NCBI GenBank assembly: GCA_008360955.1
Contig: LUCM01000317.1
Coordinates: 134,517-198,516, forward strand
DNA: 64,000 bases
Reading direction: 5' to 3'
From: Fasciolopsis buskii
Lineage: Eukaryota; Platyhelminthes; Trematoda; Plagiorchiida; Fasciolidae
The position numbers were made by a program, and so were the translations under genes. This document shows, in pieces, positions 1 to 12,206 of the stretch; position 1 is the first letter of the stretch; every line of letters begins with the position of its first letter. Below the pieces are notes generated by a model, which saw only the letters and a program-made list of their open reading frames with translations, ran no database searches and had not been told where the DNA came from.

Positions 1-936
1 ATCACGATTTCCCATGACTCAGTTTAACTACTATTGGCTAAAATGTGGTTTCGCCGAAACCTTGGACACAACCATTCACTGTAAAGACCAAAACCTAGAA
101 ATCATTGTTCTATTACTCAGTCACTATTTAATTTTAACTGCCGGGTCTTCAGGAGCCCTCCTCTTACTCCTCAAGTGAAACCAGCTTTGTCCACACTATG
201 GACGATGGGCTAAGGCCGTTTTGAATCAGAGAAGCACGCCCTGCCGAGATCCATGTTTTCACAAGATTCCAGCTCGATGAGTTGTCTAGTCACATAAATT
301 CCCTTATCACTCCCTAATAAACTGTAAGCAAAAACAACTGAGAAACCGCTATCCTGAACAAAATGTCTAAAAAGTTGGATCCAGTGCACGTCTTAGTTAA
401 AGCTAGAACTGTCGACAGTTCCATTTGTCTTATTCGTGGATGGGAATCACTCGCACAATGAATATATTAGTTTTATTTTTTCTATAAATGTTAAAGTGGC
501 GGTTATATTTAAAAATGGAGCCTTAATGAGAAGAGCTATTTATTAATGTTTTCAAAGGTCCATGTCTCTCATGGATTCTATGATTCAAAGTTGGATTTTT
601 CCTGGTAAAGTTCTGTGAATGTGTTTGCGACGAGTGTCTGATTGTTATTAAGTTATTTTTTATTCTTTAAACCAAAGTTTTCAGAGTAAAACTGACTTCT
701 GTTAGCTTCCAAAGTTAGCGGCTGGTAACATTTTTTTACATGAGAAAACATAACGGAAAGTTGGGTGGTTGGCAAGTGTACGCATACCTTGCCCAGGTCA
801 GCAAAGACAGTGCAGAGCGACTATCAGGATTAACGGAAGACTACTGACAAGTAGCATATGGCGGCACATCCTATCATTATCACTACTCGAACCAAGTGAA
901 TTGAAACGTTTACCAACTGCCCCCAGCTCTTAAAAT
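1..936. other. No gene recognised
   Basis: Unassigned AT-leaning sequence. I see no long open frame, no recognisable RNA gene and no repeat. The few short frames on both strands lack family resemblance or convincing splice borders. It could be intron or intergenic DNA. Confidence 0.6.
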
Positions 937-937
937 C

Positions 938-1062
938 CGTAATTATTATTGTTGTTATGACCATCACTATTAGTGCTACTATTAGCATTAGTACTGCCGG
1001 TACCACCAGGAACACGGTTAGTGATGCTACCGCTAACACTAATACTACTAATATTATGCCTC
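938..1062. repeat. Decayed trinucleotide-rich patch (ATT/ACT-like)
   Basis: The patch is a run of imperfect triplets of the form A-T/C-T and A-C-T, such as attattattgttgtt and later actaatactactaatatt. The period of three is still visible through many substitutions. It looks like an old trinucleotide microsatellite. Frames that stay open through it, on either strand, are low-complexity translations and not evidence of a gene. A related patch lies about 300 bp downstream. Confidence 0.55.
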
Positions 1063-1328
1063 GGGTGGCAAGAAGGGGCTAATAGATTGCTTATTGCAAT
1101 TCAATACTACCTTCTAAACAAGCAGTTCAAAATCAGCGAATCAGCTGCCACGCACGACTGATAACGGACTACAGACTATAGTCAGCAGTCCTAAGAGGTT
1201 CTATCTTAACGTTTTAATGGTCTTGTATGTATGGCATGCATTGTTCCGCGTCATAAATTACTCTTAACGAGCAGCTTGAAAATACTACTTTGCAACTGGT
1301 ATCCATTTAACCGCATCGCACTACTAAC

Positions 1329-1402
1329 ATGACCATTATTGTCGTAGTTGTTATCGACTTTATTATTACTAATACAATCATCTCTAACGCTACCAACTAC
1401 TC
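1329..1402. repeat. Second decayed trinucleotide patch
   Basis: Imperfect triplets (attattgtcgtagttgtt, then tattattactaataca) resemble the patch near position 940-1060. The two may be fragments of one expanded tract or two copies of a repeat-bearing element. Confidence 0.45.
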
Positions 1403-1559
1403 TGCACGACAGAATGTAATGAGATTCTTGTTCATTAGTGACCACTTTAATGACTATTCAGAGAAAAGCGATGTCCAGTTGCATGATGAAAAACATCATG
1501 TCATGCACGAGCACGGAACTAGGAAGAAGTGCTTTTCTCATTTCCAGATGGATTCTTAG

Positions 1560-2216
1560 GACTTATTATGTACGCATGGATGAATAGATTCATTGAAATA
1601 TGGTAAAAAAAAATAACGCTTGCGTTGGTCGTAGACAGAAAAACTTCATGTAGTAAACACATCTGGGGTTGAATATTTATGATCAGAAAATTTTATTCGA
1701 ATTGCACCATCTTTTGAATGTTGCTCCATTCATCGAGGGAACCGAAAATAATAGGCAGAAGTTAGGTGGATATTGTGATCAAAATAAACTCTTGCGATTG
1801 GTAGGGGGCAGTGGGTAATTCATCATTTGTCACCCTTGATACTGAATTCATAATAGCCTAAATTTTCCCTTTACATATCCATTCTTATCGCCTGCTTCAA
1901 GCATGACCGTAGCAGCGTGGGCATGCCTGTAGCCCCTGGGGTCCAGTGCACTGGGATGGAAACCGACAACCATGAACTTGCAAACTCGAGTGATGCAGAA
2001 CCACATAGAGTCTTGTTTGGCCATCTGTGGTCACGAGTCGGATGAAAACAAATTGCCGTCTACCACCTGAGCAAAATTACCGTTAGTAATCTAATTTCCA
2101 CTTAGACACTGGCTACTAACATCTACTGCCCTGCCCCTAGTGGCCAGATTTTCTGAATCCTTTACACGATAATAGGGGAAAATGTTTGTTCCCTATTCAC
2201 CTGGTGACGTTTCTAA
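1560..2216. other. No gene recognised
   Basis: Unassigned sequence. A slightly GC-richer part around 1900-2090 holds short internal inverted matches (gcccctggggtccagtgcactgg), but I could not assign it to a repeat family. Confidence 0.5.
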
Positions 2217-2570
2217 TTCTATCCCAACCGGAGGAATATCACTGGAAGCCACAGCTCACCTGTCGATCAAACAGATATCTTGACACGATACACGGAAGAT
2301 ACATTGAAGGTCTACATCATCACATCACTTGTGAGGTTACCATGGTATCTGGTGTCCCGTCATTCATTGGGCTTAGTTGCAGTAGATAAAACAAATCGCC
2401 CAGATAGTCCGTGTCTGACCACTGGAGAAAGATGTAGACAGAACAATACTATATTTACATATACCACTTGTATCAACAATGACAGAGCTGTGATACCACG
2501 CGTCTTCAGTTCCATTTACCGATGGGAAAGAAGTACCACAGAAAACAGAGAGCTTCCAATTGAGATTTAG
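2217..2570 (+). CDS. Unassigned open frame, possible exon
   Basis: A frame of 117 codons is open from just after a TAA to a TAG at 2568-2570. The translation is mixed in composition with charged and aromatic residues (for example VFSSIYRWERSTTENREL near its end) and is not a simple repeat. I recognise no domain, signal peptide or family motif. A second frame is also open across 2186-2389, which weakens the case. Length is within chance expectation for this composition, and I see no decisive splice sites. It could be an exon of an unknown gene or simply a random open stretch. Confidence 0.15.
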   Translation, partial: FYPNRRNITGSHSSPVDQTDILTRYTEDTLKVYIITSLVRLPWYLVSRHSLGLVAVDKTNRPDSPCLTTGERCRQNNTIFTYTTCINNDRAVIPRVFSSIYRWERSTTENRELPIEI

Positions 2571-3615
2571 CGAAGTGTTTTAAGCAAGAAAAAGAAAGGA
2601 CATTTTCGGTTTGTTTTTCTCAGGTCTACTGTTTGTTTTCGTGGCCGATTGATCATTTTCAATTAGATAACAGTGTCAATTCTTTTTAACTTGCAGGTGA
2701 CACTGACCGTGTGCATGATTCCAGAAGTATGGAACAGTCAATCGGTTTTGGATGAAAACCGTTGACACGTTAACATGGTTGTCGCGGTGGCGTGCCATGC
2801 CTGTCAATGTAGTTTCTTGTTGTACACTGAATTCCCAAGCGATCAGCTATTGTGAAATAAGTTAGTGTGAACAATCCCTGGAGAGATAGAGAGACACAAG
2901 CTGTTAGGTCCTCGGGTCTGGCTATATAGCGTGTTTCCAATATAAAGTGAACGAAATATTCAACTGGTTAAAAGTTAAAAAACAAATCTTGTATTACTGA
3001 GATTGACGACGGTTTGATCGACAACTTTATATCTGGAATAACTTTCTAACCATAATTTTCACTCTTTCGTTGCATTTCAGCCCGTAGTGGAAGACACTGA
3101 GACACTGGGGCTGTGGCCTAACCACGGAATAATAAAAATTAAGTTGGCCGAAAACTTTCTATTTTCTTCTCTCAGATACTTTCGCATAAATTTTCATTGA
3201 TATTGTTAGGATGGTGAAAACTATTTCCGGAAAATTTAACTTGATGCAGATTGGGAATTTTCCGATTGCTTATTCTTCCCACCTACCCACTATAACAACA
3301 AACAACCACAGCTCCCGTCCAACTGGTCAGTTTATTCGAAGTAAACACTGATTTTACGATTACGTCAGCACCAATGAAAACGTTGCTTCTTCATGGCATA
3401 TAAGCCCATTTATAACTCTTTAAAACAGGTGAAGAAACTAAGAAACAACGCACGCACGTTACCAGCTGCCGCGTATTCTACACTGGACATTGGATTCGAG
3501 TTAGGTTGGCAAGAAATATAAACTACGCTACGTGGGATAAAAGAAGCGGTCAGACTTTCGTCAATATCTTCCACGTAATACTGTACTGGAACGAGTATTG
3601 CTAATATCCCCTCAT
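2571..3615. other. No gene recognised
   Basis: Unassigned AT-leaning sequence without open frames or repeats that I can support. Confidence 0.55.
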
Positions 3616-3619
3616 GAGC

Positions 3620-3648
3620 TATATATATATATACATATATATATATAC
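3620..3648. repeat. (AT)n microsatellite
   Basis: Fourteen or so AT units interrupted once by a C (atacat). Open frames running through it read as Ile-Tyr repeats and are artefacts. Confidence 0.9.
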
Positions 3649-3649
3649 T

Positions 3650-4875
3650 TCATATTATGGGCGTAAAGAGTACGCGTTAAAAATGGGGCCATGCATTTGA
3701 ATAAAATGCACATTAGGAATGGCGATAATTGTTTTGAACGTTTTTGCGCCCTTGTCATACTCAATATGAGCCTACCTGGAGGTCCTTCAGATTTATTGCT
3801 ACTTAATCCACCTCTGTTTCTTTCCGCATTCAAGGCCCTCAATACTTGGTTGACAATGATGACCTCGAAGAACGCAATTCGCCAGATCACAAAGTTCTTT
3901 TCGAAGAAGACTGTTTGAATGTACTGAGATCAGAATTTCAAGTGCCCCTACGAATTTTGTGACCTTCATTGCGTCCGTGTCCAAAGGAAAATAATATATC
4001 GTTGGTCCTGCGGTCCCCTGACGTTTCACTCTGCCAGTTTGCTGGATTCACAGTGTGACAACCTACATCTGCTATCAACCGGTGTCGCATTTATTCCAGA
4101 CCTAGCGGTGTCCGGTCCTGCGTGATCAGCCGAGCAAGCTGCGAGTCTACTGATCCCATTAAAAAACTGTGTCACATTTGTTTGCGATATACGATTTCTC
4201 TCCTATCCTGAAATACTTGATAAACACCGGCGGGAACCAGGCGAACTAGGGAAAACTGGTGAAGACTATCCCAGTTAGCCAACCATATGAATAATTTCAC
4301 GGGCTCCAATGTGGAATCACACTTGTTATCATATGTTCACTACAACGTGGCACAGACCAACAGAAGCTCGTAAGCCTCTGGTATAATATTACTTAATACA
4401 CCGGCATTTTACTCTGATTTTGATGACCCAATCCTAAATCAGTTTGTTGGGTTGTTTAGCATGCAATCTGCCTAAATAACTGTCCAATAAGCTATAAGGC
4501 ATGTCTTCTCTAAAAATTATTTCACGGTTATTTTTAGTAGCCTTATTTTCGAACTGGGTCTTGCGAGCTGCAAAATCTCTCCTTTCGTACTGCCGATTGA
4601 ATTTGTTGCAGAAGCGAAGCTTGAAAGATGTAAGTTTATTGAAAATCGTTAGATGAATCCTGTGGTCTGAGGCCATTCTGTTCAAATCAGTTAGTTATAA
4701 AGTATCTGTGCTTGACATTAAAGCCGCAGGTGCATCGGTGAATAAAATTCACTTGCCCCCATTTTTCCGCAACATATTTACGAATCACCTGACAGTCATT
4801 TTCTCTCTCAAGAGAAGGGCTGTAACTCCAGATGCAGCGGGCCCGATAATACCCTAAAGAACGAACGAAAGAAAA
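3650..4875. other. No gene recognised
   Basis: Unassigned sequence. Frames of 75-92 codons occur on both strands between 3612 and 4030 and at 4434-4685, but they overlap one another or a microsatellite and show no family resemblance. Confidence 0.5.
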
Positions 4876-4877
4876 AA

Positions 4878-4903
4878 GACAGACAGACAGACAGACAGAC
4901 AGA
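4878..4903. repeat. (GACA)n microsatellite
   Basis: About six perfect GACA units follow an A-rich lead (gaaaaaagac agac...). It lies about 90 bp upstream of the open frame starting near 4959. Confidence 0.9.
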
Positions 4904-4958
4904 AAGTCAAAGGCACTGGCAACTTTCAGGTTTTTTCTGCTAATAAGTGTTACATTAG

Positions 4959-5675
4959 AATTTTTCTACACCTCGGGATCTGCACAGTCTATGGATGGAA
5001 ACGGTAATCAGTTGTGATCAAGATGAAAACGAAGTATTTACGAATCCGGAAGCAAGTACATGTTTGGTTTATGCATCAGCGAAAGCAACGGTGCGGACTC
5101 AGCTGTTTGCTTTTCGTTGCCTGTATTTACCGATAAAATATTACACGGTTGATAATTTGATGCCCCTTACACAAATTCGTGACGGAAAAAGCAATAAAGC
5201 AGACAAGGAAGATACATCACCTGAACAGCTGCAATTCACCTGGCGGCTGCAAGTTGGATTAGGTGTTATCTCCAACAAAGAATATTACCTGAATACAGAG
5301 GAAATCGATCTTCCTTGGCATCAGCCTCGCTTCTGTTTTTTCTCGTCATTTGAATATGAAGAAGAACCTGAAAACCTAAAATCCAAGAGTAATTCACGCT
5401 AGAATTTTCCACATTCTCCCATTCGAGTAAAGCTTCAAATGCGGATCCGATGTGGAGGTTATTGTTCTTCTACTGGACACATCGGCACACAAAATATACT
5501 GACTTATATTGAGTCGATCACCAAAGCATTCCAACGAATGAAGCAAACAGTAGTCAAAGACTACACCAATTGCAAAGTCGTGCACAAACCGGTAAGATGT
5601 AATTTACCAAATAACGAGAAAAACCCGTCTACATCTTTGAATTTTCTCGATCTAATTTTCATCCGTTGCCTCTGA
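4959..5675 (+). CDS. Hypothetical exon or gene fragment with one internal stop
   Basis: One reading frame runs about 239 codons, open from just after a TAG at 4956-4958 to a terminal TGA at 5673-5675, and is broken once by a TAG at 5400-5402. About 14 stops would be expected. An ATG lies at 4995 and an acceptor-like cag at about 4985-4987. The translation is complex, with an acidic patch FEYEEEPENLK just before the stop and a basic helix-like part ITKAFQRMKQTVVKDY later. A donor-like CCG|GTAAGA sits at 5591/5592. A 39-base GT...AG segment (5389-5427), a multiple of three, contains the stop, so a micro-intron would keep the frame. No domain or family is recognised. The alternatives are a recent pseudogene or chance. 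Bases 5608-5671 also look exon-like on the other strand. Confidence 0.35.
5389..5427 (+). other. Possible 39-nt micro-intron
   Basis: Begins GTAATT and ends with a pyrimidine-rich run and CGAG. Its length is a multiple of three, and removing it would drop the only internal stop of the surrounding frame. Very short introns are known in some flatworms. Here this is inference from sequence only, and GT/AG pairs are easy to find by chance. Confidence 0.2.
5608..5671 (-). CDS. Possible small exon on the minus strand
   Basis: On the minus strand a pyrimidine-rich tract ending in cctcag precedes a 64-base open segment (start of translation RQRMKIRSRKFKDVDGF) that ends at a donor-like G|GTAAAT. The borders are good, but the segment is short and competes with the plus-strand frame covering the same bases. 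At most one of the two is likely to be real. No family is recognised. Confidence 0.15.
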
Positions 5676-6620
5676 GGAATAAATTGCAGGCAAAGGACAA
5701 ATCTGACAAAACTTTTCACTATTTCGGCGTAGAACCAGTCAGTTGGCCTTCTGAAATGTTGTTCGTGGGGGAACCTTCTTGCCGTTTGTGAGAAATGGCG
5801 GACCGTCTCAGTAAAGCAAGTCAGATGCCTCCTAGTGTTCACACTATTCCTCTCGTATTCAGTTTGACTGCTTAGTTTTCTGCCATAAATTCACTAATTA
5901 CGTGAATACTTTTGGATTCAGGCCCCATTTCGAGACGGTAGGCAAATTCTTTCATCCTGGTTTTGTTTCAATAAAATGTTCATTGACAACACCTGTTGAA
6001 AACAGTTCCACTCACAATCTGTGAGAAATACTTCCAAGGTTAGCATGAAATCATATAAAAAGTCTGGTTTCCGGAGCATAATGTTCAGGGGAGCGGAAGA
6101 TTTACATCAAATGCGAAAGCACCACTGATATGCGATTTTGATTTCGTCAATGGGTCATGGCCAACGAAAATTCTGCCCGATTGCCCATTCCCTGTCAGTG
6201 TGACTAAAACAACCCCAATCAGCAATGGGAGGTGATAGGAACTGAATCCTTGTCATGATACAATGATCCTAAAACAAGGAATCGTTCGCTCCTTCAAAAA
6301 TTGGTTCAGTAGAATCCATTGCTTGCATTGTTAACACCCGTATGGATCGATTCACGCATCCAATTGTGCCAACTCATGCGTGACGTTATCCAAATCGATT
6401 GTGACCATCTCACTTTATATTTCCACGAAACATTTCCTTTCGTCCGTTATAAAAGGTAGTCGACTCGAATTTTTTCACGTTAGGAATTTGTTAGTCGAAT
6501 TAGATAAATAGGCTGAATTGATCGTATGCTACATTCCAGACAGGTTTACAAAATGACCATCTGCTTCGCTAGTCACCAGGTTAAACTTAACTTGAAGGCA
6601 CCAATTTGAAGACCGAGGCG
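5676..6620. other. No gene recognised
   Basis: Unassigned sequence with no supported feature. An open minus-strand frame extends into 5676-5842 without other support. Confidence 0.5.
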
Positions 6621-6621
6621 G

Positions 6622-6665
6622 AGTGTGTGTGTGTGTGTCTGTCTGTGTGTGTGTGTGTGTGTGTT
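6622..6665. repeat. (GT)n microsatellite
   Basis: A GT run of about 44 bases interrupted by tctgtctg. The minus-strand frame through it translates to His-Thr repeats and is not a gene. Confidence 0.92.
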
Positions 6666-7645
6666 GGGAACGGGGAAATATCGGATGTATTAACCGATCA
6701 TCGTATAAGTCCCCATTTCGCACACCCTACTTGGGTGATCGTCTAACAGCGCAGTACTCTCGTCATCTTAGATCAGCCTAAATCGAACAACTATGGATGC
6801 TTTTGTTGGTCTACTTTTAATCAACCAGCTGACCATCTCCGTGGGCTTCATCGTTCACAGGTTGTGATTAGTGCGCAATATCACTGTGCCATCGTATGTG
6901 ACAGTCCCCGGGGAATTCGAAGTTAATTAAACGCTAATTCAAAATTTCCCGATAAGAAACGATAATCAAACGGTAGGGCGCAACAGTTATCTTCCCACCC
7001 GCCCCTTTTAAACTATACAATATATTCTCCTTCCTCAGTTAGTGGTATCACGACGAATAAGCTTAAGTTGACTGCTTTTACGCGTATACAAATCGCGGCG
7101 AAATTAGCACCATTATTCTCCGCAGATATACTGACTGGCCGGAGAGGTCACTTGCATGTGAGCTGTCTCTCTGATATCAAGTGCAAAAACACAGAACAAT
7201 AAAAAAATGCACGATTTCAGTTTAAGCGCCTAAGAAGCTGGTACCGCAGAATATGGGCAAAAACATGCAGACAATCAGAAAGACACTCTGCCCCGGGGTC
7301 TTTGCCTGAAACTGGGCACTTCAAATGGCTGGGCGAAAGCGAATTTTCATTCTGATAAAGTTCTCATTTTTAAATTACCCACAACATACTGGGTGGCAGT
7401 TTGGTACATAACCATCGTACTTCTTTGATAATGAGATAATATCAGAATTTCAGGAACAGTTTGCATAAAATGTGAGTTACAGGATTCGGAGCAAATGCCA
7501 TCCGATTAGAACGAAATAAGGGAAAATAATTTTTTGCCTTTCCAAGTTCAAATAGTCTGTCCTTTTTATTGAAAACAAACCTTTGTTTAAGTGAGTTCTA
7601 AGATCTGTATCATATGTGACAGTAGACAATCAAAAACAGTCCTAA
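6666..7645. other. No gene recognised
   Basis: Unassigned sequence with no supported feature. Confidence 0.55.
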
Positions 7646-8407
7646 CGGTGCATCCAACGGGTTTTTAGGTGCCTTACCAATTTGGAATCACCGCGCAGCT
7701 CCCCAATTTACACTAATTTGCTTATATCCGGTGGGGCCATTTCTCCTCGGCTCTATCTTCATTTGGTAATTCATTTGAAAATAAACGAGACAGACGAAAG
7801 TATACGGGAAACTGGTCAATGTGACATATCACAACAGCACGAACTGATCCAATTGGATAATCCGATCGCTTTCTTCAGAATTGGCTAAATAAAGCGAACT
7901 GGTTTATTGCTTGTCAGTGTTACTCTGGCTATGGCAACAACTGGCTTTCCGAGAACATTTGTCACCTTCAATCAGGATCAATTACGCCAACGTAAAAAAG
8001 ATTTTGCCCAGTATCAAAATACTTTACTTATCACCAAGGTGGATCTGGTCAGTTTTAAATACTTCCGATCACAGAGTTTGTGCGCGGTTGCGAGAAAGAT
8101 CGGCACAGTTAGCCAGTTTTCGATTCTACACCTCTAATTCAATTTTCGTTTCCCGTGTCACCTTGGAGTGTCATGTTTCCGCTCTCCACATACAGACACG
8201 AGTAGATGTTAACTAATTCTGACAGTGACACGAAACAAAGTCATGTTAGGTTACCGAAAGACATATGGAAATGTCTCCGTTTTGATCTCAAGCGAGCACA
8301 GGGAGGATTCTCAAGAGACAGTTTCTCAAAATGCCACGAAAATATGGCTTTGTTTGAATCTGGGCCACAAGAGAAACCCGAACTTTTTGGAATTTTCTTC
8401 GTGCTAA
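7646..8407 (+). pseudogene. Decayed open stretch, possible exons or old pseudogene
   Basis: One frame runs about 253 codons from 7646 to a TAA at 8405-8407 with only three internal stops (7886, 8135, 8213), against about 15 expected. The middle part has a start-like ATG in LAMATTGFPRTFVTFNQDQL and is preceded by an acceptor-like ttattgcttgtcag ending at 7917. A donor-like AAG|GTGGAT follows at 8039/8040. The last part contains SEHREDSQETVSQNATK, hydrophilic and not repetitive. This may be several exons with introns over the stops, or one decayed frame. No domain is recognised, and other frames are also open at 7911-8216 and 8206-8421. Confidence 0.25.
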
Positions 8408-8787
8408 ATGAACCCGCCTAATTTCTATTTTGTCCAACTTTTCATCTAATGAGCGATCACACACAAATGAAAGTGTAAAAATTTGCCTTTTCAGAGAACA
8501 ATCACATAAATGCTAGACCGGGCAAATTCATTTCTCGACTAATTATTACAAAAGTTCTCAAAAAACAGCCAAGTTCACTTAAATTCACCGTCAGTTCTTT
8601 AAAGTACCACCACCAACTATGGACACTGTTGGAAAAACATGCTGCGTGACCACAGCAAGCGCTCGGGTTACCAGATACATGTGCAACCGGGACAGAATTC
8701 AAATGCATCAAGTGGGGTAGCTCGATGGATGATAGTGCACTTCCCTGGCACGGAAAACTCAAATATCTTTCGGCCATATGACTATCT

Positions 8788-8812
8788 ACTCTCTCTCTCT
8801 TTCTCTCTCTCG
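8788..8812. repeat. (CT)n microsatellite
   Basis: Imperfect CT repeat, ctctctctct then ttctctctctc. Confidence 0.85.
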
Positions 8813-11086
8813 CATCTTTTCATGCTATGAGTCGTTGCTGGTGGTCCATTGTCTGACTTCCATTATCCAGAACTGGTGACCTCTAAATATCTACGCCCTC
8901 TAGCTGGGTGGCCAAGATTAGGGAAAAAACTGCCCAGTTAGGACCCATCTTTCAGGACCGAAAAATTGTTGGTATTCCATTGTGTTTCTTCAGTCATTTC
9001 CTCGAAATTCGGGGTCAATTCTCAGGGGATCTGTAACTGAAAGCATTATGGGGTCAGGTCACAGCGTATTCAGTTATCTACAGGGTTAATATTCCATTAC
9101 GCAGTAAGTAGTATATTGGTCCAGGCAATGAAGAAAATTAAGTGAGATAACTGTATTCTGCAGACTCCCCCAAGATATTCGTAAATCAATGAGAACGACC
9201 CATAATGACCGATTTGGCTGCTGCGATGGAAACTTTTCATGAACAGTTTAGAAATGAATTACAGAACCGATTTCACTTAACCGTGTCATTCGGTTGTTTG
9301 CGACGGTCATTTTACGGTAAATTTTATCGATGAAAAAATTTCGCAATCTTTAGTTGTATTCGCTTGACAGCTAAATGTTCTTTGGGACCCCACTAAACAA
9401 CTTTAAATAAAATGGTAATAAAAATAATTGGTCATCCTGGTGTGTAGTAAAGTTGCACTTCCGTTAATGAAGATGATGATATTCACGAAAAATTGAACAT
9501 TTGTCTTTGCTTCTTCGGAATTGTGTTCACCCCAAGCTGCACGAATGCATTCCCCTACTCTGCCCCTCAGGAATTCGGGATCTGCTTCGACTGTTGGTTC
9601 GTATGACCTCGCGGACTAGGAAGAAAAGAAACAGTCGACGTGTTTTAAATGAAAACAATGGGATGAAATGACCATGAAAGGTCAGCCGGTTTTATATTTG
9701 CACAGCAGAACCGTGTTTGTGGTCAAACGTTGTATTGTCTTATTTGAAACCACCATAGACGTGGCCGGATTAGTTTCAGTGAATGAATATAAGTGGAATT
9801 TGATGCGCAAAGAGTGAATCGCTAGAATGCATTCCGATCTTTGAAAACCTGGTGACGGGGCAATCATCAGTCATCGTGTATATGTGCCTGTTCCGCGACG
9901 TTTATGAAGTGTTGCTTCTGACGTTTCCTATTTATTCGGTTTAATAAAGTCGTCAAAAAATAAGTTGGATTGCCTCGATTTTCAAACAATTCTTGAATTC
10001 GTCAAAATTTTACTATTCATTTTTGCGGCTTTCTGTCTGAATTTCGTGAAAATTGAAACCCAGCTCACAGCTTAAGCCCATAATGACTGGCAAATGAGAA
10101 CAGACTAGGAGCAACGCACTAGATCCACTTCCGGTATCCGAGTTTGTTTACGCACAATATGTGTAGTGTTGCTTTCATAGAAGGAAACAATATCCGCTAG
10201 TGGCTTCTCATGCCAAGGGCTCTGCTCTGAACTGCAGATCAAGAGAAGTTACGAATTGCCCTATATGAACTACTTCAGGCAAGACTTGAAGTTACCGAGC
10301 TCTTGGAAGGCCCTGTTTTATTCCGTCGAAAGTTTTGCTCAATGGCCCAGGTGGAACACCCTAAACCTTTTGAGTAATTAAATTCAGAAATTAACCCAGC
10401 ATCATTAACTTCGTGAAAACAAGGAATTTAGTCAAAATCTTCCCCTTATGGTCAAGATCAGGACCGATCCAGCAAACTTCTATTTCGGTAGTGAACAACA
10501 GAATTTTAAGTACCCGGATCGAATGATGGAAGTTGGAGGAATTACATGCAAGAGAAATGCTGTCCTACTAATATTTTAACGCCCACAGTACGAGTACAAG
10601 GACATCTTTATCTCTGCCAACCGACGGAACTCCACGAGCTTTCGGCTGCACAGCACTAAAGACGAGCCTAACAATGGGACTGTAATACTTTTAGTCTTAG
10701 TGATAAAAAACTAGGATTTTCAGACAGGTCTTAGCAAAGATGAGCCCGTGGATAGATAGGTAGATAGTGGTCACGATTTTCCCGTCAGTTAAAGTACCCA
10801 CACCTTACTCGGTAAGAAGGCTGACCATGTGTCGCCGTATGTTGGCGATAGATGACAGTCGCCATTTCAGTCCATTAGGATAGCCTCTTGGCCGGGCTAG
10901 ATGTGTTGGCTAGTGAAATCAGTAAACGAATATCTGGTCCACTCGAGTCCCACTGGTCTCGAAGTTCGTACATTTAATGGCATGATATCTAGGGTCACGC
11001 ACTAGCCTAACGGACACACCATGTTTGTGGAGGATTTAACATGAAGGAACAGCTGACGCTTCCGGCCAGAAAAACGTGTGCAAAGT
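8813..11086. other. No gene recognised
   Basis: More than 2 kb of unassigned sequence. The longest open frames are about 60 codons, which is what chance gives. No repeat, RNA or regulatory site was identified. Confidence 0.6.
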
Positions 11087-11109
11087 CACACACACACACA
11101 CACACACAA
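11087..11109. repeat. (CA)n microsatellite
   Basis: About eleven CA units, cacacacaca. Confidence 0.9.
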
Positions 11110-12168
11110 CTGTAGTGTTACCGCATACGGTACAGAACTACATTTGTAAAAGCTAAAATTAAGGCGGCAATATTCGATTAGGAAATTTGTGATGCTGTCA
11201 AGCGGTGTGCTATTGATCACAACTGGAAAGGTAGATGTGGCCAGCACCGATGAGGCATTGAAGTGGAACGTGGAGATTGTTTATCTGTGACAAAATCCAT
11301 TTAAAGTGGTACACAGTAATGGAAGAAGTCGTCTTGATAATCTCAAAAAGGCCCGAATTTCGAGGCAATTTGAATCATCTTAGTTACCAAGTGATTATTT
11401 TGAAAAAAATGTCAGCACCATTGTCGTACTAACTGATTCGTCATTCACCATGCAAACTGCAGAACCGAGGTAAATGATAGATCAACCTCCTTTTGTGTTG
11501 TGATTCGTCCTCACTGAAAGAGTTTAAACTACGCCAATTGCTGTATGAAATTACCAGTATGGAATGAATGAAGTTATTTTGTTAACCAAACTTTAGTCCA
11601 AATATTGTTTGTATACAAATAAAACCCCTGCCTTCTCCGGGAGAGAGAGAGAGCAACAGAACGGAAAGGAGTTGATTTGAAACTTCGTTTGAAACAAACC
11701 AAATGAATTTTGCCTGAATGGAAACACTCGTACGTATATAGTCAACTGAACGAACGGCGCACATCATTCATTTTCGTTTGTGACTCATTATTGTCAAAAA
11801 CTTTTTCATTTTTCGAAAAACCAGTCCGAATTGTTAATTGTCCTAGTTTGCCGGAGTTCAGATAATCCAAAACAAGGGATACCAGTTAGCTGACTTTTAT
11901 AAGTGAACTGTTACGGACTGAATAATTTTTTCTCCTAGGTTCCATAACTGACGTTGGAGTGTTTTTGTTGTTAGATAAAAAACATTGTCTCACAACCTTT
12001 TTTCCTTATTCGGATTTGAATTGTGTTCGATTAAATTCACAGTTTTCCTACCATTACGCATTGTGTTCACGCCATGGAGATGCCATCTAGAAAGCATTTT
12101 AAAATGACCAGCTTTTGTTCATAATAATCTTAAACCACTCGCCATACATGAGCTATGACCGCTGAAAA
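11110..12168. other. No gene recognised
   Basis: Unassigned sequence. It includes a very short GA run (11641-11653, gagagagagagag). Confidence 0.55.
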
Positions 12169-12206
12169 TTATATACATGCATACATATATATATGTATAT
12201 ATATAA
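12169..12206. repeat. AT-rich (TATA/TACA)n microsatellite
   Basis: Alternating purine-pyrimidine tract tatacatgcatacatatat and onward, nearly self-complementary. Similar tracts recur at 30.2, 30.7, 50.3, 55.8 and 55.95 kb. Confidence 0.85.
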
